From contig NZ_JBPPGJ010000024.1 of assembly GCF_051594765.1 (NCBI RefSeq), forward strand, positions 1 to 64,000: DNA of 64,000 nucleotides, written 5' to 3'. Shown here one piece after another: positions 24,300-32,981 of this stretch (its first letter is position 1; every line of letters begins with the position of its first letter). Below the pieces are notes generated by a model. The model was not told the DNA's origin. It was given only the letters and a program-made list of their open reading frames with translations, and made no database searches. The position numbers and the translations under genes were made by a program. Source of the DNA: Paenibacillus_AR sp051594765. GTDB lineage: Bacteria; Bacillota; Bacilli; Paenibacillales; NBRC-103111.

Positions 24300-24779
24300 A
24301 TGAAAATTCCCACAACCCTTAAACATAAGCCCGTCCTCGTGTCCGAGAATTACGAGAACGTGGACGGACGCTATGCTCATCATTCCGACGCAAAAGGCCT
24401 GTCCTTGGGCTTGGCCCAATGGAACGACCGCGGCCGGGTGGATATATCCGCCAAGGTCTGGCGCTATACCGGAGAGAAGTGGTCCCGGCAATCCGAGGAG
24501 CTGCCCCTCCATCGGGTACTGGATCTGGCCATCCTGGTGGGCCGCGGCCTGCAGCACTTCCGGGAGGCTTACCGATACAAGGACCTCTACGACCCGGAGC
24601 AACCGGTCATCGACCGGATTGGCCTGCAGGGAGACGCCATGACCCTGGCCGTATGTACGGATAACGACCGGATCCAGGAGGATATTCGGCTGTTCAGCCA
24701 AGCGCTAAGCGAGGACGGCGAGCTCATCGGGGAGCGCCTGTCCACCTTGTCCCGGATTTTGAAGGAGCTTGGATATTGA
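24300..24779 (+). CDS. Small uncharacterised protein (possibly DUF6530)
   Basis: A 159-residue soluble protein with no signal peptide or membrane segment. It opens with KIPTTLKHKPVLVSENYENVDGRYA and has a mid-section rich in conserved-looking aromatic and charged residues (AKVWRYTGEKWSRQSEELPLHR). From memory it resembles the DUF6530 family of Bacillota, but I cannot confirm this. AAAGGAGG is well placed. It is followed 48 bp later by the GIY-YIG gene in the same direction, and one terminator ends both, so they form an operon. Confidence 0.7.
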   Translation: MKIPTTLKHKPVLVSENYENVDGRYAHHSDAKGLSLGLAQWNDRGRVDISAKVWRYTGEKWSRQSEELPLHRVLDLAILVGRGLQHFREAYRYKDLYDPEQPVIDRIGLQGDAMTLAVCTDNDRIQEDIRLFSQALSEDGELIGERLSTLSRILKELGY

Positions 24780-24827
24780 TAGCTGGCGGGAGCCTGCCAC
24801 ACGACGCAGCACTAGGAGGGAATACGC

Positions 24828-25196
24828 ATGGATAAATCAAGACGCAAGGAGCTCCAGGAACAATACAAGGAGATCAAGACTTACCTGGGCGTCATCCGGA
24901 TCACCAACCAAGTGAACGGCAAGATCTACGTGGCCGGATATCCGAACCTGAAGAACAAGTGGCTGATGATCCAGAGCCAGCTGGACTTGGGACGCTTCCA
25001 CATTCTGCCGCTTCAGAAGGAGTGGAAGGAATACGGCGCTGCCGCCTTCACCTACGATGTCCTCGAGGAAAAAGCCGCCGACGACATCTCGGATGTTTCC
25101 TGGGCCGTCAAGCAGCTGGAGAAGGTGTGGCTGGAGAAGCTGCAGCCTTACGGCGAGCGGGGCTATAACCGGTTGAAGCCGAATCCTGCCGATTAA
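24828..25196 (+). CDS. GIY-YIG domain protein, possibly degenerate nuclease
   Basis: A 122-residue protein that aligns with the GIY-YIG nuclease fold: YLGVIRITNQVNGKIYVAG covers the two signature strands and GYNRL supplies the late Asn. The first signature reads GVI instead of GIY and the second YVA instead of YIG. The conserved catalytic Arg is not obvious, while a Glu is present in the C-terminal helix (KQLEKVWLEK). It may bind nucleic acid without cutting. AGGAGG lies at good spacing. Confidence 0.75.
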   Translation: MDKSRRKELQEQYKEIKTYLGVIRITNQVNGKIYVAGYPNLKNKWLMIQSQLDLGRFHILPLQKEWKEYGAAAFTYDVLEEKAADDISDVSWAVKQLEKVWLEKLQPYGERGYNRLKPNPAD

Positions 25197-25202
25197 ATTG
25201 AA

Positions 25203-25245
25203 GGGAGCCGAGAAGCCTTAACGGGCTTGGGGGCTCCCCTTTTTC
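25203..25245 (+). terminator. Terminator of the 24300-25196 operon
   Basis: Paired GGGAGCC and GGCTCCC arms with an inner AAGCC/GGGCTT pairing are followed by CTTTTT. Confidence 0.85.
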
Positions 25246-25392
25246 TTGCTGAAATGCGACTCCCCGTCAATTGGCGGGCAGTGGCTTCGACGGCCCCACC
25301 TGCCCCCGCGCTCCCGGCCGGCTCAAGGCCACCAACAATAAAGACAGGCTCGACCCGGATTACCCGGATCGGCCTGCCCTACAGCTCCTTGC

Positions 25393-25593
25393 TTACACCA
25401 CATCGTAGCCTTGATCTTCGATGGCCGCCTTGATGGCGTCCAGGTTCAGCTTGCTCTCGTCGTACTGGACGGTGACCGTCTTGGCGTTCAGGTCCACGGT
25501 GCCGGAGGCTCCGGCTTGCTTTAGGGCACCCTCTACCGATTTCACGCAGTGACCGCAGGACATTCCTTCGACTTTCAATGTGGCTTGTGCCAT
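25393..25593 (-). CDS. copZ: Copper chaperone CopZ
   Basis: A 66-residue heavy-metal-associated (HMA) domain with the Cu(I)-binding motif GMSCGHC (C13, C16). It carries Cu(I) in the cytoplasm to the CopA ATPase and to CsoR. It is the last gene of copA-csoR-copZ, 35 bp after csoR, with GGAGAG upstream. Confidence 0.95.
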   Translation of the reverse strand: MAQATLKVEGMSCGHCVKSVEGALKQAGASGTVDLNAKTVTVQYDESKLNLDAIKAAIEDQGYDVV

Positions 25594-25628
25594 GGTTCAT
25601 CTCTCCTTAGGATTCGTAATAGAATGAA

Positions 25629-25991
25629 TTATTTCATCAGCTTGTTGACGGTGATCAACAGCTCGTCGATGACTTCGTGATCGCCTTCCATGATGCGCTC
25701 CACCACGCAGGACTTCAGGTGGCCCTCCAACAGCTGCTTACCGACGCCGTTCAGCGCCGACTGGATGGCAGCCAGCTGGTTCAAAATATCGTCGCAGTAG
25801 ACGTCCTTCTCCACCATACCCTTCACACCCCGGATCTGGCCCTCGATCCGGTTCAGCCGGGTAATCAGATTGGCTTTCATCTTCTCGGAATGGTGGCTCT
25901 TGCGCTCGCCCCCCGTATGACAGCAGTTCTCGGCCGCCTCATCCTGCTCAGGCAGATCCTTCCGTTCGTGCTCTCCGTTCATGCTCTCCAT
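25629..25991 (-). CDS. csoR: Copper-sensing repressor CsoR
   Basis: A 120-residue DUF156 repressor with the full Cu(I) ligand set C66, H91 and C95 at canonical spacing. The N-terminal 35 residues are an extension rich in Cys, His and Glu (AENCCHTGGERKSHH) that could bind extra metal. Copper binding releases it from a GC-rich operator; such a site lies in front of copA at 28545-28561. It is the second gene of the copper operon, 63 bp after copA. Confidence 0.95.
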   Translation of the reverse strand: MESMNGEHERKDLPEQDEAAENCCHTGGERKSHHSEKMKANLITRLNRIEGQIRGVKGMVEKDVYCDDILNQLAAIQSALNGVGKQLLEGHLKSCVVERIMEGDHEVIDELLITVNKLMK

Positions 25992-26054
25992 GCTTCCCTA
26001 GCTCCCTTCCCTCTCTCCTCTTGGACAGTCCCTTCCCTCACTATATGCGCCGTC

Positions 26055-28478
26055 TCAGAGCTTGATCCGCTGCAGCCGCAGCGCGTTCATCACGACCGAG
26101 ACGGAGCTCAGTGCCATCGCCGCACCGGCCAGCCATGGAGCCAGGAACCCAGCCGCTGCGATCGGAATGCCCAGGGTATTGTAGGCCAGGGCCCAGAATA
26201 AATTCTGCTTAATGTTCCCCATGGTCCGGCGGCTCATGTAGATGGCGTCGGCGATGCCGTTCAGGTCTCCGCGAAGCAGCGTGATGTCCGCCGCCTCCAG
26301 GGCCACGTCGGTGCCGGTGCCCACCGCCATGCCGATGTCGGCCGTAGCCAGCGCAGGAGCGTCATTGATGCCGTCGCCCACCATGGCGACCCGCTTGCCC
26401 TCCTGCTGCAGCTTGCGGACCTCGGCGGCCTTGCCCTCCGGCAGCACCTCGGCCAGCACCCGGCGGATGCCCGCCTGCTTGGCGATAGCCTCAGCCGTCC
26501 GGCGGTTGTCGCCGGTGATCATCACCGTCTCGATGCCGAGCCGGTGCAGACGTTCCACAGCCTGGGGGGACGTCTCCTTCATCGTATCGGCCACAGCCAC
26601 GATACCGGCCCACACACCGTCCACCGCCACCAGCATGGAGGTCTTGCCCTCCCGCTCGAGACGCTCCATCTCCGGCTCCGCCGCCGCCATTGCCACGCCT
26701 TGGCCGGTCAGCAGCCGGCGGGTGCCGACCAGGAGCTCCCGGTCGTCCACCCGGGCCCGGATGCCGTAGCCGGGGATGGCCTCGAACGCTTCGGCATCCG
26801 GAAGAGCCAAGCCCCGGTCTGCAATCCCGCGGACGATGGCGTCGGCCATCGGGTGCTCGGACGGCTTCTCCGCCGCCCCCACCAGCCGGAGCAGCTCCTC
26901 CTCCCCGGCCACCTTGGCGCCTTCGGCCAGGATGACGTCCGTCAGCACCGGCTTGCCGTAGGTCACGGTGCCGGTTTTATCGAGCACGACGGTGTCGATC
27001 CGGCCCGTAAGCTCCAGGTGCTCGCCGCCCTTGAAGAGAATGCCCGCCTCCGCCGCCCGGCCTGAGCCGGCCATGATGGAGGTGGGGGTTGCCAGCCCCA
27101 GGGCGCAGGGGCAGGCGATGACCAGAACCGCAATCGCCTTCTCTAGGGCTTCGGCGAAATCGCCGGGCACCCCGATGAAGTACCAGATCAGGAAGGTGGC
27201 GACGGCAAGACCCACCACGATGGGAACGAACACGCCGGAGATCAGGTCGGCGACCCGCTGGATGGGCGCCTTGGAGCCCTGGGCCTCCTCCACCACCTTG
27301 ATGATTTGGGCCAGAGCGGTATCCTTGCCCACCTTGACCGCTTGAATCCGGAGGGAGCCGTTCTTGTTCAGGGTGGCCCCGATGACGGTGGTGCCCGGCT
27401 CCTTATCCACCGGGATGCTCTCCCCTGTCAGCATGGATTCGTCCACGGACGAGCGGCCCTCCAGCACCACAGCGTCCACGGGGATCTTCTCGCCCGGCTT
27501 CACCAGGATCACGTCGCCCTGCAGCACCTGCTCCACCGGCACCTGCAGCTCTGCGCCATCGCGGATGACCGTCGCCGTCTTCGCCTGCAGCCCCATTAAG
27601 GTCTTGATTGCCTCGGAGGTGCGGCCCTTGGCCAGAGCCTCGAACAGCTTGCCGAGCAGGATCAGGGTGATCAGCACCGCGCTGGTCTCGAAGTACAGCC
27701 CGGGCATATGGTGCCCGCCCTCCGACCACCACTGCAAGACCAGGTACACGCTGAAAAAATAAGCCGCCGACGTGCCCAGCGCCACCAGAACGTCCATGTT
27801 GGCGCTGCCGTTGCGAAGCGCCTTGTAGGCGCCCACATAGAATTGTCGGCCGATCCAGAATTGAACCAGGGAGGAGAGGGCCAGCTGAACCCAAGGGTTC
27901 ATGAACGCCTCCGGCACCCACAGGAACGACAGCCAAGAAAAGTGGCCGACCATGGACCACAGAAGCGGCAGGGACAGGATGGCGGAGGCCCAGAAGGTAG
28001 CCTTCTGACGAGCGATATCCTTCTTCCGGTGGTCGCCCGCATCGGCTCCCGCTTCCTGCTTCACGGCCGCCGTATACCCCAGCTGCTCCACCTTCTGGAT
28101 CAGATCGGCCGCCGCCAGCCCGCCGCCGCTCCATTCCACCCGGGCCGTCTCCAGCGCCAGATTCACGCTGGCCTTGGACACGCCGGGCATCCGGGAGAGG
28201 CCCTTCTCGATCCGGGCGGCGCAGGCCGCACAGGTCATGCCTCCGATAGTCAGGTCTACGGACTCCTTCGCCACACCGTAGCCCAGGTTCACCACCTTGG
28301 CCTCCAGCTCCTCCGGCTTCAACTGTCCGGGATCATAGTTCACGGTCGCCCGCTCCAAGGCCAGGTTCACGTGGGCGCGTTCCACCCCTTCCAGCTTGCT
28401 TAAGCCCCTCTCGATCCGAGTGGCGCAGGCGGCGCAGGTCATACCCGTAATCTGCATCGTCGTTTGTTTCGATTCCAT
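26055..28478 (-). CDS. copA: Copper-exporting P1B-type ATPase CopA
   Basis: An 807-residue Cu(I)-exporting ATPase. Two N-terminal HMA domains carry GMTCAAC (C15/C18 and C83/C86). The actuator loop has TGES at 351-354, the membrane ion path has CPC at 456-458, and the phosphorylated Asp is D500 in DKTGT. It pumps Cu(I) out of the cytoplasm. It is the first gene of the operon, with a promoter and a CsoR-type operator upstream. Confidence 0.97.
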   Translation of the reverse strand: MESKQTTMQITGMTCAACATRIERGLSKLEGVERAHVNLALERATVNYDPGQLKPEELEAKVVNLGYGVAKESVDLTIGGMTCAACAARIEKGLSRMPGVSKASVNLALETARVEWSGGGLAAADLIQKVEQLGYTAAVKQEAGADAGDHRKKDIARQKATFWASAILSLPLLWSMVGHFSWLSFLWVPEAFMNPWVQLALSSLVQFWIGRQFYVGAYKALRNGSANMDVLVALGTSAAYFFSVYLVLQWWSEGGHHMPGLYFETSAVLITLILLGKLFEALAKGRTSEAIKTLMGLQAKTATVIRDGAELQVPVEQVLQGDVILVKPGEKIPVDAVVLEGRSSVDESMLTGESIPVDKEPGTTVIGATLNKNGSLRIQAVKVGKDTALAQIIKVVEEAQGSKAPIQRVADLISGVFVPIVVGLAVATFLIWYFIGVPGDFAEALEKAIAVLVIACPCALGLATPTSIMAGSGRAAEAGILFKGGEHLELTGRIDTVVLDKTGTVTYGKPVLTDVILAEGAKVAGEEELLRLVGAAEKPSEHPMADAIVRGIADRGLALPDAEAFEAIPGYGIRARVDDRELLVGTRRLLTGQGVAMAAAEPEMERLEREGKTSMLVAVDGVWAGIVAVADTMKETSPQAVERLHRLGIETVMITGDNRRTAEAIAKQAGIRRVLAEVLPEGKAAEVRKLQQEGKRVAMVGDGINDAPALATADIGMAVGTGTDVALEAADITLLRGDLNGIADAIYMSRRTMGNIKQNLFWALAYNTLGIPIAAAGFLAPWLAGAAMALSSVSVVMNALRLQRIKL

Positions 28479-28544
28479 GGAGTTCGCCTCCCTCTATGAT
28501 CAATATCCGCGGTTTAGAGAACGGAACCCGGATCTTTTTGTAGG

Positions 28545-28561
28545 ATACCCCTGTAGGGTAT
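28545..28561. promoter_or_regulatory. CsoR operator of the copper operon
   Basis: The palindrome ATACCCCTGTAGGGTAT matches the known CsoR operator type (TACCCC/GGGGTA). It lies about 10-25 bp downstream of the predicted transcription start. Confidence 0.85.
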
Positions 28562-28578
28562 ATCTAGCTGATGAATGT

Positions 28579-28607
28579 ATCATAACATACCCCCTCCCCC
28601 TATGCAA
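28579..28607 (-). promoter_or_regulatory. Promoter of the copA operon
   Basis: On the minus strand -35 TTGCAT (28607-28602), a 17-bp spacer and -10 TATGAT (28584-28579). The G-rich spacer contains a second ATACCCC-type half-site. Confidence 0.7.
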
Positions 28608-28722
28608 TAGAGGCTGAAGATAAAATTCATGAGATTATCATTTTTCGCCCGGGGAATGAAGGCGTGTTCACTTTATAATGGGAGGGAAAGCACTATACTA
28701 TGTATATCTGGAGGGCCCCACC

Positions 28723-29340
28723 ATGGACTTTCTCACCAGTCTCCCGCATCCCGAGGTTGAGATCGATCGTGAGCTGCTGAATAAAGCCGTTGACTTGTCC
28801 CAGGGTGACAGCCGTGCCGTATCCTCCTTCCTGACTGCGGCCCTGCGCACGTATATCAACAAGACCAAGCTGGAAGCACTCGGCTTCAAGGAGACGCTGT
28901 TCCGCCTGCGGAAGTTCGACGAAGTGAAGAAGGTCTACTGCAAGAAGATCGCCCAACATGAGAAGAAGACCGATGAGAACACGCACCTGAATGACCCGAA
29001 TTTCTGCGGCATCATCTACCCGTCGACCCTGACGGAGGTATTCCTGACGGCCCGAGGCAACCTGATCGTCCAGAAATCCGTCGCCCGTGAGATTCTGTAC
29101 TGCAACGGACAGGCGGTACGCGAGACCACCTTCAGCTCGTCCGAACGATTCCATAATGAGGCCGAGGAGCATCTGGCGCCGCGGGTGATGGACATCATCA
29201 TCCACAACCAGTTCGAAGCCATTCGCCGGGAGCTGCCCGAATCCATTCATACTACCGTCATCGCCGCCCTGAACAGCCGGATCAGCCAGCGACTGGCCGA
29301 CCAGCTGGACCAAGATTTCCTTCGGGAGCTGGAACTGTAA
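28723..29340 (+). CDS. Uncharacterised soluble protein (205 residues)
   Basis: I do not recognise this protein. The start at MDFLTSLPHP (28723) is set by GGAGGG about eight bases upstream. It has no signal peptide or membrane helix, is rich in Leu, Glu and Arg and probably mostly helical. Only two Cys occur apart from one in LYCNGQ. A late stretch IHTTVIAALNSRISQRLADQLDQ looks like an amphipathic helix. It is monocistronic, between the copper promoter and the DUF155 pair, with its own terminator. Confidence 0.7.
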   Translation: MDFLTSLPHPEVEIDRELLNKAVDLSQGDSRAVSSFLTAALRTYINKTKLEALGFKETLFRLRKFDEVKKVYCKKIAQHEKKTDENTHLNDPNFCGIIYPSTLTEVFLTARGNLIVQKSVAREILYCNGQAVRETTFSSSERFHNEAEEHLAPRVMDIIIHNQFEAIRRELPESIHTTVIAALNSRISQRLADQLDQDFLRELEL

Positions 29341-29360
29341 GCATCCTCATACAAGAGTCA

Positions 29361-29404
29361 AGCCCGGAACGCTGATCCGACCAGGATGGCGCCGGGCTTT
29401 TTCA
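29361..29404 (+). terminator. Terminator of the gene at 28723
   Basis: Arms AGCCCGG and CCGGGCT enclose a long loop and are followed by five T. Confidence 0.75.
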
Positions 29405-29528
29405 CGCCAGAGGGTATGGCTTGGCCCGGTTTACAAATTCTACATAATAGGACAATGTAAAAAGCACCTTCCGGAGCATTACCCGGGCGCCGATTATTGG
29501 TATAATTCCTTAGAAGGGTGATGCACAT

Positions 29529-30362
29529 ATGGAAACCATGAGCTTCAAAGCTTATGCCGTCAGCAACGAGATCGACCTGAACAAAATCGCCAGCGACTGC
29601 GGAATCCCCAAAAAATACACCTGGGAGGAGCCGCTGGTCCTGCAGGGGGACATCCTGAAGAACATTCTGAAGAAGCCGGTGGGCGACACGCAGAAGGTGC
29701 TCGTCTTCTCCTTCGGCAGCGTGGTCTTCATCAACCATACCGGTCCCGAGGAAGTCACTGTCTTCCTGCAATACGTCCGCACCTTCGAGTCGGACATCGA
29801 CATGCGCAATCTGGACACCTATACGGATGACTATTCCCTGCACGTCGGCGCAACCGCCACCGAGGGCACGGAGCTGACCGACGAATATGTGGTGGTGCCG
29901 GAATACGAGATCTTCTATCCGGAGCTCATCTCCATCGTCATCGCCAAGTCGGTGGCCCTGGAGAAGACCGAGGAGCAGCTGGGCCGGATTCTGGACCGTC
30001 TGGAGACCATGATCGAGCGGCTGGAGAAGGGCAATCTCCGGATCAGCGACAAGGAGCTGGCCCGTACCACCGCCCGGATCGTGCGCCACGAATACAACAC
30101 CATCGCGTACATCATGATCCTGGATAAGCCGGACATCACCTGGGCCAACAGCGTGGCCGGCGAATTCTACGATAAGATGACGGAGTTCTTCGAGCTCTCC
30201 GACAGGTACCAGATCCTGAAGAGCAAGACCGAGATCCTGTACAACATGATGGACGGCTTCTCCACCATCAGCCACTCCATCCGCGGTCTGTTCGTCGAAT
30301 GGATCATCGTCATCCTGATCGTAGCCGAAGTGATTCTGATGCTGGTGGAGCTGATCAAATGA
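29529..30362 (+). CDS. RMD1/YagE family (DUF155) protein, first of a tandem pair
   Basis: A 277-residue protein of the RMD1/YagE (DUF155) family. The N-terminal half is a mixed domain with SFGSVVFINHTGPEEVTVFLQYV. A helical region (about 140-240) follows, then one hydrophobic C-terminal anchor (FVEWIIVILIVAEVILMLVELI). Yeast members are needed for sporulation and for anchoring mitochondrial ribosomes; no bacterial function is established. Its stop overlaps the start of the next gene (ATGA), which is a paralogue. Confidence 0.88.
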   Translation: METMSFKAYAVSNEIDLNKIASDCGIPKKYTWEEPLVLQGDILKNILKKPVGDTQKVLVFSFGSVVFINHTGPEEVTVFLQYVRTFESDIDMRNLDTYTDDYSLHVGATATEGTELTDEYVVVPEYEIFYPELISIVIAKSVALEKTEEQLGRILDRLETMIERLEKGNLRISDKELARTTARIVRHEYNTIAYIMILDKPDITWANSVAGEFYDKMTEFFELSDRYQILKSKTEILYNMMDGFSTISHSIRGLFVEWIIVILIVAEVILMLVELIK

Positions 30363-31195
30363 CCCCCGGAACCGTTCTTCGCTTCCGCAGCTCCAAGATC
30401 AGTCCTTCCATTCCTCTCGAGAAGGTGGCGAGCTTCTTCCAGCTCCAGCGGGCCAGCAGCTGGAAGGAATATATCGTCCTGCAGGGTCCCCAGCTGGAGG
30501 AGATCCTGAAGCGCCAAAGCGGCCCCCTCCAGGCTTATCTGTTCGAGTTCGGCTGCATCACGTTCGTCAACTTCGAGGAGGCGGACGTCAGCGTGTTCCT
30601 CGAATTCATCGCCGGACTGACGGAGGGCATCGATTACGAGATGGTGGCCCGGTTTTCCGAGAGCCATACGATCCTGGTGCAGAATCCGGAGGAGATCCGC
30701 CCTTTTCCCGAGAGCGGCGCCGTGTACCGGTACGAGGAGTCCTTCATCCCGCTGATCTCCATCCTGCTGGCCAAGTCGTCCGCCATGAACAAGATCGAGC
30801 TGGACGTGGAGTCCAGCATCGACGAATCCGAACGCTACCTGAACGACCTGAACCGGGGCAAGCTCCGCATGAACAAGCGTTCCCTGATGAGCGTCGTCTC
30901 CAAGTTCCTGAAGTTCGAGTATGAGAGCATCCACAACATCCGCATCTTCGACCGGTCCCTGGCGGAGGAGCTGAACCTGACCCTGAACGGGAGGCGGCTC
31001 TACGACGCCTTCTCCGAGTACATGGAGATCAACGACCGGTTCGACGTGCTCCAGAGCAAGATCCACAGCCTGCGCAGCACCATGAAGTCCTACCATAAGC
31101 TGAGCCACCGCCACATGGAGAACCGGCTCTACTGGTTCGAGATCTTCCTGCTCGGCCTGTTCCCGATCGCAGGGTTGATCCACCTGTTATGGTAG
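30359..31195 (+). CDS. RMD1/YagE family (DUF155) protein, second of a tandem pair
   Basis: A 278-residue paralogue of the upstream gene, with the same layout: EFGCITFVNFEEADVSVFLEFI matches the first gene's core, FIPLISILLAKSSAMNKIE matches ELISIVIAKSVALEKTE, and the C-terminus is a hydrophobic anchor (WFEIFLLGLFPIAGLIHLLW). Overall identity looks moderate, so the duplication is old. The start at 30359 is set by the ATGA overlap. The two products may form a hetero-oligomer at the membrane. Confidence 0.88.
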   Translation: MTPGTVLRFRSSKISPSIPLEKVASFFQLQRASSWKEYIVLQGPQLEEILKRQSGPLQAYLFEFGCITFVNFEEADVSVFLEFIAGLTEGIDYEMVARFSESHTILVQNPEEIRPFPESGAVYRYEESFIPLISILLAKSSAMNKIELDVESSIDESERYLNDLNRGKLRMNKRSLMSVVSKFLKFEYESIHNIRIFDRSLAEELNLTLNGRRLYDAFSEYMEINDRFDVLQSKIHSLRSTMKSYHKLSHRHMENRLYWFEIFLLGLFPIAGLIHLLW

Positions 31196-31224
31196 CTCTG
31201 CAAACGGCCGTATCCCTTCCATCC

Positions 31225-31420
31225 GATCAACGGCAGATTTGCCGTTCGGTTCATCGTGTTCCCCATCATCCGACTTGATGAACGGCATTTATACCGTTGA
31301 TGGGAGGGTGAAAGTACCCTGGTTCCCTTCTATGGGGTAACAAGCGGCAGATTTGCCCTTGATCTCGGATTTGGGCGTTGATCCAAGCAACCAGCGGCAA
31401 TAGTGCCTTTGGCTGATCAA
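31225..31420. repeat. Four-hairpin intergenic repeat element, copy 2
   Basis: Units start at about 31225, 31277, 31338 and 31391, the same order and nearly the same spacing as copy 1 at 7451-7644. Unit 1 here is a perfect AACGGC-N6-GCCGTT. Unit 2 uses AACGG/CCGTT where copy 1 has AAAGG/CCTTT, a compensated pair. Again it lies between convergent genes and ends at a terminator. Confidence 0.8.
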
Positions 31421-31451
31421 AAAATAGAGCCCGGAGAGCATTCTCCGGGCT
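31417..31451 (-). terminator. Terminator of the IMP dehydrogenase gene
   Basis: Perfect 10-bp arms AGCCCGGAGA and TCTCCGGGCT are followed on the minus strand by a six-T run, and by TCTTCTT on the plus strand, so it may act both ways. Confidence 0.85.
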
Positions 31452-31478
31452 TCTTCTTGTTGGGATTGCATCCGATCA

Positions 31479-32981
31479 TCAATCGCCTGACAGGCTGTTC
31501 TCCTTCAGGATGACGTCATGGGCGCCGCCCTCCACCAGGCTGGTAGCGGATACCAGGGTGATCCGCGCCTTCTGCTGGAGCTCTCCGATCGACAGGGAGC
31601 CGCAGTTGCACATGGTAGACTTGATCTTGTGGAGGGTCTTCTCCAGGTTCTCCCTCAGGCTACCCGCATAAGGAACGTAGGAATCCACGCCTTCCTCGAA
31701 CACGAGCCCCGCCTTGCCGCCGGTATCGTACCGCTGCCAGTTGCGGGCCCGGTTGGAGCCTTCGCCCCAGAACTCCTTCACGAAGTTGTTGCCGATCTTC
31801 AGCTTCTTCGTCGGGCTCTCGTCGAACCGGGCGAAATAGCGGCCCATCATGACGAAGTCCGCGCCCATGGCCAAGGCCAGGGTGATATGGTAGTCATGCA
31901 CGATGCCGCCGTCGGAGCAGATCGGCACGTAGATGCCGGTCTCGGCGAAGTATTCGTCCCGAGCCGCCGCTACCTCGATCAAGGCCGAGGCTTGTCCGCG
32001 GCCGATGCCTTTTTGCTCCCGGGTAATGCAGATGGAGCCTCCGCCGATTCCCACCTTGATGAAGTCAGCTCCGGCGTTCACCAGGTACAGGAACCCTTCC
32101 CGGTCCACCACGTTGCCGGCGCCTACCGGGATGCTGAAGTTGGCCTTGATGAACTCGATGGTCTCCTTCTGGTACTCGGTATAACCGTCGGAGGAGTCGA
32201 TGACGAGGCAGTCCGCGCCCGCTTCCACCAGAGCCGGCACCCGCTCTTCGTAATCCTTCGTATTGATGCCCGCGCCGACGATGTAGCTCTTATTGGCGTC
32301 CAAGAGCTCCAGAGGATTCTCCTTGTGCTCGTCGTAGTCCTTGCGGAACACCAGATATTGCAGCACCTGCTGCTCGTCCACGACAGGCAGGCAGTTCAGC
32401 TTGTGGTCCCAGATCAGGTCGTTGGCCTCTCCCAGCGTGATGCCCAGCTTCCCATAGATCAGGTGGGAGAACGGGGTCATGAACTCTCCTACCTTCTTGG
32501 TCAGGGCATCGCGGCTGACGCGGTAGTCCCGGCTCGTGACGATACCCAGCAGCTTGCCGTTGGGGGAGCCGTCATGGGTGACCGCTACCGTGGAATGTCC
32601 CGTCTCCTGCTTCAGCGCCAGCACGTCCTCCAGCGTATGCTCCGGGGTCAGGTTCGAGCGGCTGACGACGAAGCCGGCCTTGTAGCTCTTGGCCTTGCGC
32701 ACCATCCGGGCTTGATCCTCTACCGTCTGGGAGCCGAAGATGAACGAGATGCCGCCGCATCGCGCCAGCGCGACGGCCATGTGGTGGTCGGATACGGCCT
32801 GCATGACGGCGGACGAGAACGGAATGTTCAGCGAGATGCCCGGATCCTCTTCCCCCTTCCTGAACTTGGTGATCGGCGTCTTCAGGCTTACCTTGGACGG
32901 GATGTTCTCCTTGGTTGTCAGATTGGGGATGAGCAGAAATTCACTGAACGTCCGGGACGGTTCCAAATAATAAAAGGCCAC
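31479..32981 (-). CDS. IMP dehydrogenase of the Tritrichomonas-like type
   Basis: A 500-residue IMP dehydrogenase, which oxidises IMP to XMP, the committed step of GMP synthesis. The catalytic Cys is C318 in GGGSICITREQKGIGRGQ, and the flap Arg-Tyr pair is R417-Y418 in NWQRYD. A CBS pair is inserted at about 105-215. The sequence is strikingly like the enzyme of the protist Tritrichomonas foetus as I remember it (VGAGINT, IDSSDG, the flap, KSTMCNCG) and less like the usual Bacillus GuaB with SICTTR. The start is GTG after AGGAGG. Whether it replaces or supplements a standard GuaB cannot be seen here. Confidence 0.9.
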   Translation of the reverse strand: MAFYYLEPSRTFSEFLLIPNLTTKENIPSKVSLKTPITKFRKGEEDPGISLNIPFSSAVMQAVSDHHMAVALARCGGISFIFGSQTVEDQARMVRKAKSYKAGFVVSRSNLTPEHTLEDVLALKQETGHSTVAVTHDGSPNGKLLGIVTSRDYRVSRDALTKKVGEFMTPFSHLIYGKLGITLGEANDLIWDHKLNCLPVVDEQQVLQYLVFRKDYDEHKENPLELLDANKSYIVGAGINTKDYEERVPALVEAGADCLVIDSSDGYTEYQKETIEFIKANFSIPVGAGNVVDREGFLYLVNAGADFIKVGIGGGSICITREQKGIGRGQASALIEVAAARDEYFAETGIYVPICSDGGIVHDYHITLALAMGADFVMMGRYFARFDESPTKKLKIGNNFVKEFWGEGSNRARNWQRYDTGGKAGLVFEEGVDSYVPYAGSLRENLEKTLHKIKSTMCNCGSLSIGELQQKARITLVSATSLVEGGAHDVILKENSLSGD

